NCBI RefSeq assembly: GCF_024753255.1
Contig: NZ_JANUHA010000003.1
Location: forward strand, 62,001 to 126,000
Origin: Massilia agri
GTDB lineage: Bacteria; Pseudomonadota; Gammaproteobacteria; Burkholderiales; Burkholderiaceae_D
Reading direction: 5' to 3'
DNA length: 64,000 bases
The number at the start of each line of letters is the position of its first letter. Within the stretch, counting starts at the first letter, position 1. Shown piece after piece: positions 8,401 through 16,883 of the stretch. The notes under the pieces are model-generated. The model searched no databases, had not been told where the DNA came from, and saw nothing but the letters and a program-made list of their open reading frames with translations. The translations under genes were made by a program, and so were the position numbers.

Positions 8401-9768
8401 ATGCTAGATAACCTTACCCAACGCCTTGCCAAGGTCGTCAAGACCATGCGCGGCGAGGCGCGCCTCACCGAGGCCAACACCGCCGAGATGCTGCGCGAAG
8501 TGCGCATGGCCCTGCTCGAGGCCGACGTGGCGCTGCCGGCGGTGCGCGAGTTCATCGCCAAAGTGAAGGAAAAAGCGCTGGGCGAAGAAGTCATCGGTTC
8601 GCTCAGCCCGGGCCAGGCCCTGGTCGGCGTGGTGCAGCGCGAGCTGGCCGCCCTGATGGGCGCCGACCTCGGCCCCGACGCCACCCAGCTCTCCTTCGCC
8701 CAGCAGCCGCCGGCGATCATCCTGATGGCCGGCCTGCAGGGCGTGGGCAAGACCACGACCACCGGCAAGCTCGCCAAGTACCTCAAGGAACAGAAGAAAA
8801 AGAAGGTCCTGACCGTCTCCGCCGACGTCTACCGCCCCGCCGCGATCGCGCAGCTGGAGTCGGTGACCAAGCAGGTCGGCGCCGACTTCTTCCCCAGCAC
8901 CGCCAACGACAAGCCGGTCGACATCGCAAAGAATGCGCTCGACTGGGCCAGGAAGCACTACCACGACGTCCTGATCATCGACACCGCCGGCCGCCTCGGC
9001 ATCGACGAAGCGATGATGCAGGAGATCGCCGCGGTGCACGCGGCCGTGAACCCGGTCGAGACCCTGTTCGTGGTCGACGCCATGCTGGGCCAGGACGCGA
9101 TCAACACGGCCAAGGCCTTCAACGACGCCCTGCCCCTGACCGGCGTGGTGCTGACCAAGCTCGATGGCGATTCGCGCGGCGGTGCGGCGCTGTCCGTGCG
9201 CCACGTGACCGGCAAGCCGATCAAGTTCGCCGGCGTCTCGGAAAAGCTGGACGGCCTGGAAGCCTTCGATCCGAGCCGCATGGCCAACCGCGTGCTGGGC
9301 ATGGGCGACATCCTGGCCCTGGTCGAAGAAGCGCGCAAGGGCGTCGACGCCCAGGCCGCGACCGAGCTGGCCAACAAGATCAAGGGCGGCGGCAAGTTCG
9401 ACATGAACGACTTCAAGGCCCAGCTCACCCAGATGAAGAAGATGGGCGGCATGTCAGGCCTCCTCGACAAGCTGCCGGCGCAGTTCCAGCAAGCCGCGGC
9501 AGGGGCCAACATGGACCAGGCCGAGAAGCAGGTGCGCCGCATGGTCGGCATCATCGACTCGATGACACCAGGCGAACGCGCCAAGCCGGAACTGATCAAG
9601 GCCAACCGCAAGCGCCGCATCGCGGCAGGCGCGGGCGTGCAGGTGCAGGAAGTGAACCGCATGCTGAACCAGTACGATCAGATGCAGACCATGATGAAGA
9701 AGCTCAAGGGCGGCGGCCTGATGAAGATGATGCGCGGGATGAAGGGCATGATGCCCGGCCTGCGCTGA
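8401..9768 (+). CDS. ffh: Signal recognition particle protein Ffh
   Basis: A 455-residue SRP54 GTPase that binds signal sequences and 4.5S RNA and targets ribosomes to FtsY and the Sec translocon. After an N-terminal helical bundle the G domain shows GLQGVGKTTTTGKLA, the insertion-box region, DTAGRLGID (RLGID where RLHID-like forms are common) and TKLDGDSRGGAAL. The Met-rich M domain follows and ends MKMMRGMKGMMPGL. Length is normal. A strong hairpin terminator follows directly. No 4.5S RNA gene was recognised in the window. Confidence 0.97.
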   Translation: MLDNLTQRLAKVVKTMRGEARLTEANTAEMLREVRMALLEADVALPAVREFIAKVKEKALGEEVIGSLSPGQALVGVVQRELAALMGADLGPDATQLSFAQQPPAIILMAGLQGVGKTTTTGKLAKYLKEQKKKKVLTVSADVYRPAAIAQLESVTKQVGADFFPSTANDKPVDIAKNALDWARKHYHDVLIIDTAGRLGIDEAMMQEIAAVHAAVNPVETLFVVDAMLGQDAINTAKAFNDALPLTGVVLTKLDGDSRGGAALSVRHVTGKPIKFAGVSEKLDGLEAFDPSRMANRVLGMGDILALVEEARKGVDAQAATELANKIKGGGKFDMNDFKAQLTQMKKMGGMSGLLDKLPAQFQQAAAGANMDQAEKQVRRMVGIIDSMTPGERAKPELIKANRKRRIAAGAGVQVQEVNRMLNQYDQMQTMMKKLKGGGLMKMMRGMKGMMPGLR

Positions 9769-9785
9769 TTCACGGTGCATCCACG

Positions 9786-9821
9786 AAAAACCGCGCAGGC
9801 ACAGGCCTTGCGCGGTTTTTT
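9786..9821 (+). terminator. Rho-independent terminator after ffh
   Basis: AAAAACCGCGCAGGC and GCCTTGCGCGGTTTTTT form a GC-rich stem with a short ACAG loop and a U tract, 17 bases after the ffh stop codon. Confidence 0.85.
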
Positions 9822-9916
9822 ACCTTCTGGAGCCCGTTTTTATCAATGAATATGCGCCGAGTGTGCGATAGCTCGCATTTTGGGGCTTACAAGAATGAAA
9901 AAATTTCGAAAAAGAC

Positions 9917-9945
9917 TTGCACGAACAGTAAAAGGCCACCAATAT
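9917..9945 (+). promoter_or_regulatory. Possible promoter of the SWIB gene
   Basis: TTGCAC (9917-9922), 17 bases, then CAATAT (9940-9945) is the best sigma-70-like pair in the 178 bases between the ffh terminator and the SWIB start codon. It would give a leader of about 50 bases ending in a strong TAGGAGG ribosome-binding site at 9987-9993. Confidence 0.35.
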
Positions 9946-9999
9946 AAGCCCGTGCGTAAATAACGCAATTTCCCTGTGATCGTTTTAGGAGGCTCGAAG

Positions 10000-10377
10000 A
10001 TGGCAACAGCCAAAAAATCCACCGCAGCGCCAGCCAAGCAAGCCGCCAAGCCGGCTGCAGCGGCCAAGCCTGCAGCGAAGAAGGCAGCAGCTCCAGCAAA
10101 GGCAGCAGCGAAGCCGGCAGCGGCCCGCAAGCCGAACGCCGCTTTCATGAAAGAGATGACCCCGTCGGACAAACTGGCAGCAGTGGTGGGCAACAAGCCG
10201 CTGCCACGTACCGAAGTGACCAAGAAGGTCTGGGACTACATCAAGGCGCAAAACCTGCAGGACGCATCGAACCGCCGCATGATCAACGCCGACGACAAGC
10301 TGAAAGCCGTCTTCGGTGGCAAGGCCCAGGTGTCGATGTTCGAAATGACCAAGCTCATTTCGGACCACCTGAAGTAA
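10000..10377 (+). CDS. SWIB/MDM2-domain protein with Lys/Ala/Pro-rich histone-H1-like tail
   Basis: A 125-residue basic protein. Residues 1-45 are almost only Ala, Lys and Pro in repeats such as AAKPAAAAKPAAKKAA, like the tail of bacterial H1-like proteins. Residues 55-125 form a SWIB/MDM2 fold (LAAVVGNKPLPRTEVTKKVW, then NLQDASNRRMINADDKLKAV). I start at MATAKKS because TAGGAGG precedes it; an upstream ATG lacks this. The protein is probably nucleoid-associated; the SWIB function in bacteria is poorly known. A terminator follows. Confidence 0.9.
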   Translation: MATAKKSTAAPAKQAAKPAAAAKPAAKKAAAPAKAAAKPAAARKPNAAFMKEMTPSDKLAAVVGNKPLPRTEVTKKVWDYIKAQNLQDASNRRMINADDKLKAVFGGKAQVSMFEMTKLISDHLK

Positions 10378-10410
10378 GCACTGGCCGGCTGTCCAGTAGC
10401 CTTGCAAATG

Positions 10411-10438
10411 AAAAGCCCCGGGTGACCGGGGCTTTTTG
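10411..10438 (+). terminator. Rho-independent terminator after the SWIB gene
   Basis: AAAAGCCCCGG-gtga-CCGGGGCTTTTT is a near-perfect stem with a tetraloop and a T run, 33 bases after the stop codon. Confidence 0.88.
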
Positions 10439-10450
10439 TTTTTGGGTTTT

Positions 10451-10553
10451 GTAGGGTGGGCGGATTCCGCCCACGCGTCCAAATCACCTACGATTTGACC
10501 CATCGCTATTCGTATATTGGTTGAACGCGTGGGCGGAGGACCGCCCACCCTAC
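10451..10553. repeat. GTAGGGT double-hairpin intergenic repeat, copy 3
   Basis: Outer GTAGGGT...ACCCTAC, inner ACGCGTCCAA...TTGAACGCGT. The left hairpin is GGGCGGA-t-TCCGCCC and the right GGGCGG-agga-CCGCCC. The stem bases differ from copies 1, 4 and 5 but pair perfectly. It ends 5 bp from the stop codon of the alkaline phosphatase gene at 10559. Confidence 0.9.
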
Positions 10554-10558
10554 GAAAA

Positions 10559-11929
10559 TCACAGGCCTGCAGCGGCTTTCATCAGATGGAATACCTGCGT
10601 GTTCTCCATCGTCCCCTTGAACGGCGCCGAACCCGCCCCCACCGCATACAGCTTGACGTCTCCGCCGCCGTGCGACTCGTACACCGTATGCACGCCGGCC
10701 TCCTGCTGGTAGTCGTCGCGCAGCGCGGTGGCGCTGTCCACGTCGGCGCGCACGTCGGGACGTACCTTGCCGTTGCCGAAGACGAGGGCCGTGAAGGTCT
10801 TGCCGTCGGCATCCTTCTTCGGCTGGCCTGTCGCATAGTCGTGGACGATGTCGAGGACCTTGCTGCCGCGTTTCGGGTAGCCGTTCAGGACCATGGTGTG
10901 GTCGTGGTCCGCGGTGACCACGATCAGGGTGTTCTCCAGACCCGGATCGATCTGGCGCATCCTGTCGATCGCGGCCTGGATCGCTTCGTCGAAGGCCACC
11001 GTGTCGGCCAGTGCGTTCCTGGCGTTGTTGTCGTGCAGGGCGTGGTCGATCTTGCCGCCTTCGACCATCAGGAAGAAGCCGTCCGGATCCTTCGACAGCA
11101 GATCGATGGCCTTGAGCGCCATGTCGGTCAGGGTCGGCTGCTCGGCGCGGCGCGCCAGCGAATAATCGAGGTGGTCGTCGGCGCTGTAGATGCCGACGAA
11201 CTTGCGGCCCGGGCGCGCCGACATCATGTCGGCGCGGGTGCGGCCGACGGCGTAGCCCTGCGCGCCGAATTCCGCCATCAGGTCGCGTCCATCCGCACGG
11301 CCCCTGGGATTGCTCGCCTTGTCGTAGGGCGTGAAGTGGTGGCGTCCGCCGCCCATCAGCACGTCCACGCCGTCCTTGAGCGCCAGGTTGTAGCCCTCGC
11401 CGCCCGGTACGATCTGGCGCGCGATGGTGTAGGCCGCGTCGCGGTGGCAGACGTGCGAGAAGGTCGACGCGGGCGTCGCGTGCGTCAGTTCGGTCGTCGT
11501 CACCGCCCCCACCGCTTTCCCGCGCGCCTTGGCCAGTTCGAGGATGGTCGGCGCCACGTAGCCGTTGTTCGCGCCGCACTTGTCGATGGTGCGGTTGCCG
11601 TTGGCGTCCTTCTCGGGATCGATGGCGCGTGCATCCTTCATCGAGATGCAGTCCTGGTTGATCTTCACGCCCGTCATGTAGGCGCCCATCGACGGCGCGC
11701 TGTCGGTGGTCTGGAAGTCGTTCGAGTAGGTCTTGATGCGCGCGGTGCGCTCGAGGCGTTCGAAATTCAGCAGGCCTTCTTCGCCGTGCTTGAAGATGCG
11801 GGCCGCGGCGATGGTGGTCGGGCCCATGCCGTCGCCGACGAAGAAGATGATGTTTTTCGCTTGCGGCGCGGCCCAGACGGAGGTCGTGAACAGGCCGGCA
11901 AGCACCAGGGTCGAAAGTCGTTTTTGCAT
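10559..11929 (-). CDS. Alkaline phosphatase, soluble exported form
   Basis: A 456-residue PhoA-superfamily phosphatase. The signal peptide is MQKRLSTLVLAGLFTTSVWA. Metal and catalytic motifs are visible: FVGDGMGPTTIAAARI, the nucleophile region TTDSAPSMGAYMTGVK and the metal-binding TADHDHT. It should hydrolyse phosphate monoesters in the periplasm or outside the cell. An AAGGAG site precedes the ATG, 10 bp after the stop of a second phosphatase gene, so the two form one operon. No Pho box was found upstream of the pair. Repeat copy 3 lies immediately downstream. Confidence 0.92.
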   Translation of the reverse strand: MQKRLSTLVLAGLFTTSVWAAPQAKNIIFFVGDGMGPTTIAAARIFKHGEEGLLNFERLERTARIKTYSNDFQTTDSAPSMGAYMTGVKINQDCISMKDARAIDPEKDANGNRTIDKCGANNGYVAPTILELAKARGKAVGAVTTTELTHATPASTFSHVCHRDAAYTIARQIVPGGEGYNLALKDGVDVLMGGGRHHFTPYDKASNPRGRADGRDLMAEFGAQGYAVGRTRADMMSARPGRKFVGIYSADDHLDYSLARRAEQPTLTDMALKAIDLLSKDPDGFFLMVEGGKIDHALHDNNARNALADTVAFDEAIQAAIDRMRQIDPGLENTLIVVTADHDHTMVLNGYPKRGSKVLDIVHDYATGQPKKDADGKTFTALVFGNGKVRPDVRADVDSATALRDDYQQEAGVHTVYESHGGGDVKLYAVGAGSAPFKGTMENTQVFHLMKAAAGL

Positions 11930-11939
11930 GGTGCTCTCC

Positions 11940-13412
11940 TTACAGGCCGGCGGCGGTCTTGATCAGGCTGAAGACCCGGGTGTTGTCGATGGTGCCGCGG
12001 AACAGCTCCGCGCCGGCGCCCGTGGCGCCCAGGTAGACGTCGCTGCCGCCATGGGTTTCGGCCCCGGTGCGCGTGCGCACCACGGCTTCCTGGTGGTAGT
12101 CGTCGCGCGTCACGATCTCGTCGGTGAGCGCGGGCTGGCTGCCGCGCGGGCCGTTGACGCGGTTCTCGCCGGTGCCGAAGCCGATGATGGTGAAGGGACG
12201 GCCGTTCCGGTCCAGCTTCGGGGTGCCGTCGAGATTGCGCACCAGGCCCAGCACGCCGGGGTTGGTGGGCGTGGTCTTGCCGGTGCGGACCGTGTAGCCG
12301 TTCAGCAGCAGGGTGTGGTCATGGTCGGCGGTGGAGACGATCAGGGTGTTCTTCAGGCCCGGGTCCAGCTGCTCCATCTTCTCGATGGCGGCCTGCATGG
12401 CGTCGTTGAAGGACACGGTCTCCTGCAGCGCGCGTTTGCCCAGGGTGGCGTGCAGGGCGTGGTCGATCAGGCCGCCCTCCACCACCAGGAAGAAGCCCTT
12501 GCCCTGGCTGCCCGCGTGCGGCGCCAGCAGGTCGATGGCCTTGCGCGTCATCTCGGTCAGGCTCGGCTGTTGCGCCGGCTTGCGCACCGCGTCGTAGTCC
12601 ATGTGGTTCTGCGCGAACAGGCCGATGGCCGGGCGTTGCGGATCGGCGCCGAGCGCGTTGAACTGGGCGGCATCCAGGGCGACACGGAAGCCCTGCCGGC
12701 CCAGTTCGGCCACCAGGTCGCGGCCGTCCGCGCGCTTGCCGCCGCGTTCTGCCGGCGTGAAGAACTGCACGCCGCCGCCGAACATCACGTCGATGCCGCG
12801 GCTGCCCAGGGCGCTGTTGTAGCCGGCGCCGCCGGGCACCAGCATGGCCGCGAAGTCGGTCTCGAGCTTGCGGTGGCAGGCATGGCCATAGCTCGATGCC
12901 GGCGTCGCGTCGGTGACGCTGGTGTTGGTGACGACGCCCAGCGCCATGCCGCGGCGGCGCGCCAGTTCCAGCAGGGTGGCGGCCGGCGCGCCGTTGGCGC
13001 CGGCCTCGTTGCAGCGGCTCACCAGGGCGTTACCGTTGGCATCCTTGCCCGGCGCGATCGACCGCGTGCCCGGGGACATCGAGATCACACCGTTGTTCTG
13101 TTTGACACCCGTCATGTAGGCGGCCATGCCGGCCGCGCTGTCGGTGACCATGGCGTCGTTCGAATAGGTCTTCACGAAGGCCGATTCCGGCAGGCGGTCG
13201 ATGGCCAGCTGGCCCTCCTCGCCCACGTGGAAGATGCGCGCGGCGGTCAGGGTGTTGATGCCGAGGCCATCGCCGAGGAAGAAGATGACGTTTTTCGCGC
13301 GCTGGTCGACCGGATTCTGCTGCGTGGCGGCTTGTTGGGGCGCCGTTGGCGTGGACGCGCAGCCGGCCAGCGCGATGGCGAGCGCGACGCCGGCGAGAGG
13401 AGACAATCGCAT
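11940..13412 (-). CDS. Alkaline phosphatase, lipoprotein form
   Basis: A 490-residue paralogue of the phosphatase encoded next. Starting at MRLSPLAG gives a type II signal peptide with lipobox LAGC (C18), so the protein is probably lipid-anchored. An AAGAGGT site precedes this ATG; an in-frame ATG at 13448 has no such support and would bury the signal. Conserved motifs: FLGDGLGINTLTAARI, VTDSAAGMAAYMTGVK, TADHDHTLLLNG. It is the first gene of the two-phosphatase operon. The pair probably arose by tandem duplication with divergence in cellular location. Confidence 0.9.
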   Translation of the reverse strand: MRLSPLAGVALAIALAGCASTPTAPQQAATQQNPVDQRAKNVIFFLGDGLGINTLTAARIFHVGEEGQLAIDRLPESAFVKTYSNDAMVTDSAAGMAAYMTGVKQNNGVISMSPGTRSIAPGKDANGNALVSRCNEAGANGAPAATLLELARRRGMALGVVTNTSVTDATPASSYGHACHRKLETDFAAMLVPGGAGYNSALGSRGIDVMFGGGVQFFTPAERGGKRADGRDLVAELGRQGFRVALDAAQFNALGADPQRPAIGLFAQNHMDYDAVRKPAQQPSLTEMTRKAIDLLAPHAGSQGKGFFLVVEGGLIDHALHATLGKRALQETVSFNDAMQAAIEKMEQLDPGLKNTLIVSTADHDHTLLLNGYTVRTGKTTPTNPGVLGLVRNLDGTPKLDRNGRPFTIIGFGTGENRVNGPRGSQPALTDEIVTRDDYHQEAVVRTRTGAETHGGSDVYLGATGAGAELFRGTIDNTRVFSLIKTAAGL

Positions 13413-13497
13413 GGGTACCTCTTGAGACGGAAAGCGGAGAGCATACACCGCTTGAAGTGCATATGGACGATTTGCTATGTTGCGGGATTGTTGCTTC

Positions 13498-13607
13498 GTA
13501 GGGTGGCCGGCTCTGCCGGCCGCGCGTTCAAACCGTGCTTGAACAGCAAGCGTCGCATCCCTTCATATGAGAGTTGGACGCGCGGACGGCGAAGCCGTCC
13601 ACCCTAC
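13498..13607. repeat. GTAGGGT double-hairpin intergenic repeat, copy 4
   Basis: Outer GTAGGGT...ACCCTAC, inner GCGCGTTCAA...TTGGACGCGC. Left hairpin GGCCGGC-tct-GCCGGCC and right GGACGGC-gaa-GCCGTCC, each perfectly paired but with different stem sequence. It ends 2 bp from the stop codon of the lytic transglycosylase gene and lies upstream of the phosphatase operon. Confidence 0.9.
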
Positions 13608-13609
13608 GT

Positions 13610-14233
13610 TCAACCCGGCTTGAATTCCCACTTCTTCCACGCCGCCAGCACCGCGTTCGGGTACTGCGGCTTGCCGCGGCTGCCGTTGTAGCGGCCGAGG
13701 GCGAGGTAGAGGTTGCCCTTTTCCATGTCGATGTACATGCGCAGGATCGAGCAGCCGTAGCGCAGATTGGTCTGCATATTGAACAGCATGCGGCGGTCGC
13801 TGTCGCCGATCACCTTGGTCCAGAACGGCATCACCTGCATGTAGCCGCGCGCGCCGGCGATCGAGATCGCGTACTTGCGGTAGGCCGACTCGACCTGGAT
13901 CAGGCCGAGCACCATGGCCGGGTCGAGCCCCGCGCGGGTCGACTCGTACCAGACGGTTTCCAGGAATTCGGTGCGCGAAAGCCGGTCCGGGATGCGCTTG
14001 GCGAGGCGCTTCGACATCTCGTCGAACCAGGCCTGGTAGCGCGCCCGCGCCTGCGCGTCGCGCAGCACGGGCTTGGGCGGCCGGGTGTCGTGGATGGCGT
14101 TGGCCAGGGCCAGGCGCACCGAGTCCGCCAGTTGCTCTTCCTTCTGGTTGCCGGCGTGCGCCGCCGCCCCGAACAGCAGTCCGGAGGCCAGCAGCGCGGC
14201 CGTCATGAAGGAAAACAGCGGCGCCTGGATCAC
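13610..14233 (-). CDS. Periplasmic lytic transglycosylase (SLT family)
   Basis: A 207-residue SLT-domain protein that should cleave peptidoglycan glycan strands. The domain has [15 protein letters not shown] (catalytic Glu in VES), [11 protein letters not shown] and [13 protein letters not shown] hydrophobic leader ends near FGAAAHA. The GTG start at 14233 overlaps the proS stop in a GTGA and suggests translational coupling. An ATG nine codons later (14206) is the alternative; neither has a clear ribosome-binding site. A longer in-frame extension would lie entirely over proS and is rejected. Confidence 0.82.
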   Translation of the reverse strand: MIQAPLFSFMTAALLASGLLFGAAAHAGNQKEEQLADSVRLALANAIHDTRPPKPVLRDAQARARYQAWFDEMSKRLAKRIPDRLSRTEFLETVWYESTRAGLDPAMVLGLIQVESAYRKYAISIAGARGYMQVMPFWTKVIGDSDRRMLFNMQTNLRYGCSILRMYIDMEKGNLYLALGRYNGSRGKPQYPNAVLAAWKKWEFKPG

Positions 14234-15948
14234 TTGCCCAGCTTGCCCTTGATGAAGGCGACCATGCCGTCGACCGGCACGCTGGTGGCGGCTTCGTCGC
14301 GGCGGCCCTGGTATTCCAGGTTGCCTTCCTTGAGGCCGCGCTCGCCGATCACGACGCGGTGCGGCACGCCGATCAGCTCCCAGTCGGCGAACATCGCGCC
14401 CGGACGCAGGCCGCGGTCGTCGACGATCACGTCGATGCCCGCCGCCAGCAGCTCGGCGTACAGCTGTTCGGTTCTCTCCTTGACCATCTCGCTGCGGTCC
14501 AGGCCCATCGGGCACAGCACCAGCTCGAACGGTGCGATCGAATCGGGCCAGATGATGCCCTTGTCGTCGAAGTTCTGCTCGATGGCCGCGCCCAGGATGC
14601 GGGTCACGCCGATGCCGTAGCAGCCCATCTGCAGCGGGGCCGGCTTGCCCGCTTCGTCCAGAAAAGTAGCGCCCATGGCTTCCGAATAGGCGGTGCCGAG
14701 CTGGAACACGTGGCCCACTTCGATGCCGCGCTCGATCGCCAGCTTGCCCTTGCCGTCCGGCGAAGCGTCGCCCTCGACCACGTTGCGCAGGTCGGCCACG
14801 ATCGGCTCGGCCACGTCGCGGCCCCAGTTCGCGCCGGTGTAGTGGTAATCAAGCTCGTTGGCGCCGCAGACGAAATCGGCCATGTTGGCGACCGTGCGGT
14901 CGGCAACGACGGTCACCGGCAGCTTGGTCCCGATCGGGCCGAGGTAGCCCGGCACGGTGCCGTACACTTCCTGGATCTCGGCTTCGGTCGAGAAGCGGAA
15001 TTCCTTCAGGCCCGGCACCTTGCTCACCTTGATCTCGTTGAGTTCATGGTCGGCGCGCAGCAGCAGCAGGAAGTAGGTCTTCTTGCCTTCGTTGTCGACG
15101 GTCAGGGCGATGCTCTTGACGTGGTGCTGCAGCGGGATGTTCAGCAGTTCGGCGACCGCTTCGCACTTCGTTCTACCGGGCGTGGAGGTCTTGGTCAGCG
15201 TTTGCGTTGCCGCGCCACGCTCGCCGATGGCCAGGGCTTCCGCCGCTTCCATATTGGCCGCGTAGTCCGAGTCCGGGCAGTAGACCAGCGCATCCTCGCC
15301 GGTGCTGGCGATGACGTGGAATTCGTGCGAGCCGGTGCCGCCGATGGCGCCGTTGTCGGCCGCCACCGCGCGGAACTTCAGGCCAAAGCGGGTGAAGATC
15401 TGTTTATACGCGTCGAACATGGTCGCGTAGGACTTCTGCATGCCCTCGACGTCGCGGTCGAAGGAATAGGCGTCCTTCATGGTGAACTCGCGGCCGCGCA
15501 TCAGGCCGAAGCGCGGACGGCGCTCGTCGCGGAACTTGGTCTGGATGTGATAGAAGTTGATCGGCAGCTGGCGGTAGGACTTCAGTTCGCTGCGCACGAC
15601 GTCGGTCACGACTTCTTCCGAGGTCGGCTGGATGGCGAACTCGCGGCCGTGGCGGTCCTTGACCCGCATCAGCTCGGGGCCCATCTTGTCCCAGCGGCCG
15701 GTTTCCTGCCAGAGTTCGGCCGGCTGCACCAGCGGCATCAGCAGTTCGATGGCGCCCGCCTTGTTCATCTCTTCGCGGATGATGTTCTCGACCTTGCGGA
15801 TGATCCGCAGGCCGGTCGGCATATAGGTGTAGATGCCCGAACCAAGCCGCTTGATCATCCCGGCGCGCATCATCAGCTGGTGGCTGACGATTTCCGCGTC
15901 GGAAGGCGCTTCTTTAAGAGTTGAAATAAAAAATCGTGAGGCGCGCAT
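14230..15948 (-). CDS. proS: Prolyl-tRNA synthetase, bacterial type with editing domain
   Basis: A 572-residue class II aminoacyl-tRNA synthetase that charges tRNA-Pro. Motif 1 and 2 regions are visible ([12 protein letters not shown]-like stretch, [20 protein letters not shown]) and motif 3 in the [14 protein letters not shown] area. The roughly 180-residue insertion between motifs 2 and 3 (about 225-400) is the editing domain typical of bacterial ProRS. The anticodon-binding domain is at the C-terminus. Length is normal. The end overlaps the lytic transglycosylase start. Confidence 0.97.
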   Translation of the reverse strand: MRASRFFISTLKEAPSDAEIVSHQLMMRAGMIKRLGSGIYTYMPTGLRIIRKVENIIREEMNKAGAIELLMPLVQPAELWQETGRWDKMGPELMRVKDRHGREFAIQPTSEEVVTDVVRSELKSYRQLPINFYHIQTKFRDERRPRFGLMRGREFTMKDAYSFDRDVEGMQKSYATMFDAYKQIFTRFGLKFRAVAADNGAIGGTGSHEFHVIASTGEDALVYCPDSDYAANMEAAEALAIGERGAATQTLTKTSTPGRTKCEAVAELLNIPLQHHVKSIALTVDNEGKKTYFLLLLRADHELNEIKVSKVPGLKEFRFSTEAEIQEVYGTVPGYLGPIGTKLPVTVVADRTVANMADFVCGANELDYHYTGANWGRDVAEPIVADLRNVVEGDASPDGKGKLAIERGIEVGHVFQLGTAYSEAMGATFLDEAGKPAPLQMGCYGIGVTRILGAAIEQNFDDKGIIWPDSIAPFELVLCPMGLDRSEMVKERTEQLYAELLAAGIDVIVDDRGLRPGAMFADWELIGVPHRVVIGERGLKEGNLEYQGRRDEAATSVPVDGMVAFIKGKLGK

Positions 15949-16049
15949 ATCCGTGAATTCTTTTTAAAAAGAGAGGGTTATAATCAACCTAATTTTAAAG
16001 GATTAGCTGGCTGATGCGACCAATCTTTCTACAAATGGGTCCGGAACAG

Positions 16050-16091
16050 GTAGCACCCGCCCGGTCGGCAACTTGCCGACCGGGCGGCTAC
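16050..16091. repeat. Isolated long hairpin between proS and rppH
   Basis: Two 15-base arms, CCGCCCGGTCGGCAA (16057-16071) and TTGCCGACCGGGCGG (16073-16087), pair perfectly around a single C, with GTAG/CTAC at the ends. It lies in the divergent gap about 60 bases before the rppH ATG and has no U tract, so it is not a classical terminator. Its GTAG...CTAC ends recall the double-hairpin repeats, but it has only one stem and none of the GCGTTCAA core. Confidence 0.6.
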
Positions 16092-16152
16092 GACACTTTG
16101 TGGGTAAAAATATAAGGATCGTACGGCCGGCAGAAAGTTTCGAGGTGCACTT

Positions 16153-16788
16153 ATGCTCGATCGTGAAGGGTTCCGCCCCAACGTCGGCATCATCCTTCTG
16201 AACGCCAACAACGAGGTGTGGTGGGGCAAGCGGGTGCGCGAGCACTCGTGGCAGTTTCCGCAAGGGGGTATCAAATACGGCGAGACGCCGGAACAGGCGA
16301 TGTACCGCGAGCTCGAGGAAGAAATCGGCTTGCGCCAGGAACACGTCAAGATCGTGGGGCGCACCCGCGACTGGCTGCGCTATGAGGTGCCCGATCACTT
16401 CATCAAGCGCGAGATCCGCGGCCACTACCGTGGCCAGAAGCAGATCTGGTTCCTGCTGCGCATGGTCGCGCGGGATAACGACGTCAACCTGCGCCTGACC
16501 GACCATCCCGAGTTCGATGCCTGGCGCTGGCACGACTACTGGGTGCCGCTGGACGTGGTCATCGAGTTCAAGCGCGATGTCTACCAGCGGGCCCTGCAGG
16601 AGTTGTCGCGTTTCATCACCTGGCCGGCCAAGGGCCAGAACGGCGAGCGCCGCCACAGCGCCCGCTACCTGCGCCAGCCGCATGGCCGCTCGCAGGGCGG
16701 GGGCAAGGGCGCGCAAGCGCCTGCGCTGGCCGCCGCTTCCGCGAAACCGGCCGCGCCGGATTCGCTGGTGCTGGTGCCGGACAAGTAA
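16153..16788 (+). CDS. rppH: RNA pyrophosphohydrolase
   Basis: A 211-residue Nudix hydrolase. The Nudix box is [20 protein letters not shown] plus IGL, matching GX5EX7REUXEEXGU. RppH removes pyrophosphate from the 5' end of transcripts and so triggers RNase E decay. The typical RppH N-terminus is present ([20 protein letters not shown]). The last 45 residues are an Ala/Gly/Pro-rich extension beyond the catalytic core. A GAGG site precedes the ATG. The gene is divergent from proS, as in many betaproteobacteria. Confidence 0.95.
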   Translation: MLDREGFRPNVGIILLNANNEVWWGKRVREHSWQFPQGGIKYGETPEQAMYRELEEEIGLRQEHVKIVGRTRDWLRYEVPDHFIKREIRGHYRGQKQIWFLLRMVARDNDVNLRLTDHPEFDAWRWHDYWVPLDVVIEFKRDVYQRALQELSRFITWPAKGQNGERRHSARYLRQPHGRSQGGGKGAQAPALAAASAKPAAPDSLVLVPDK

Positions 16789-16798
16789 GCGATACAGT

Positions 16799-16830
16799 AC
16801 AAGGGGACGAAGCCCGCTTCGTCCCCTTGT
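16799..16830 (+). terminator. Rho-independent terminator after rppH
   Basis: ACAAGGGGACGAAG-cccg-CTTCGTCCCCTTGT is a perfect 14-bp stem followed by CGTTTTA, 10 bases after the rppH stop. Confidence 0.8.
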
Positions 16831-16883
16831 CGTTTTATGCCGGGCGATTTGTCAGCCGTGCAGGCCGGCCCGACAATGCCCCC

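Noticed and set aside
10003-10135. Short tandem repeats in the Lys/Ala/Pro-rich coding region as a possible CRISPR or satellite
   Set aside because: They are codon repeats of a low-complexity protein tail with irregular spacing and no spacers.
16014-16118. Small open frame of 34 codons across the hairpin before rppH
   Set aside because: No ribosome-binding site, and its sequence is mostly the inverted repeat itself.
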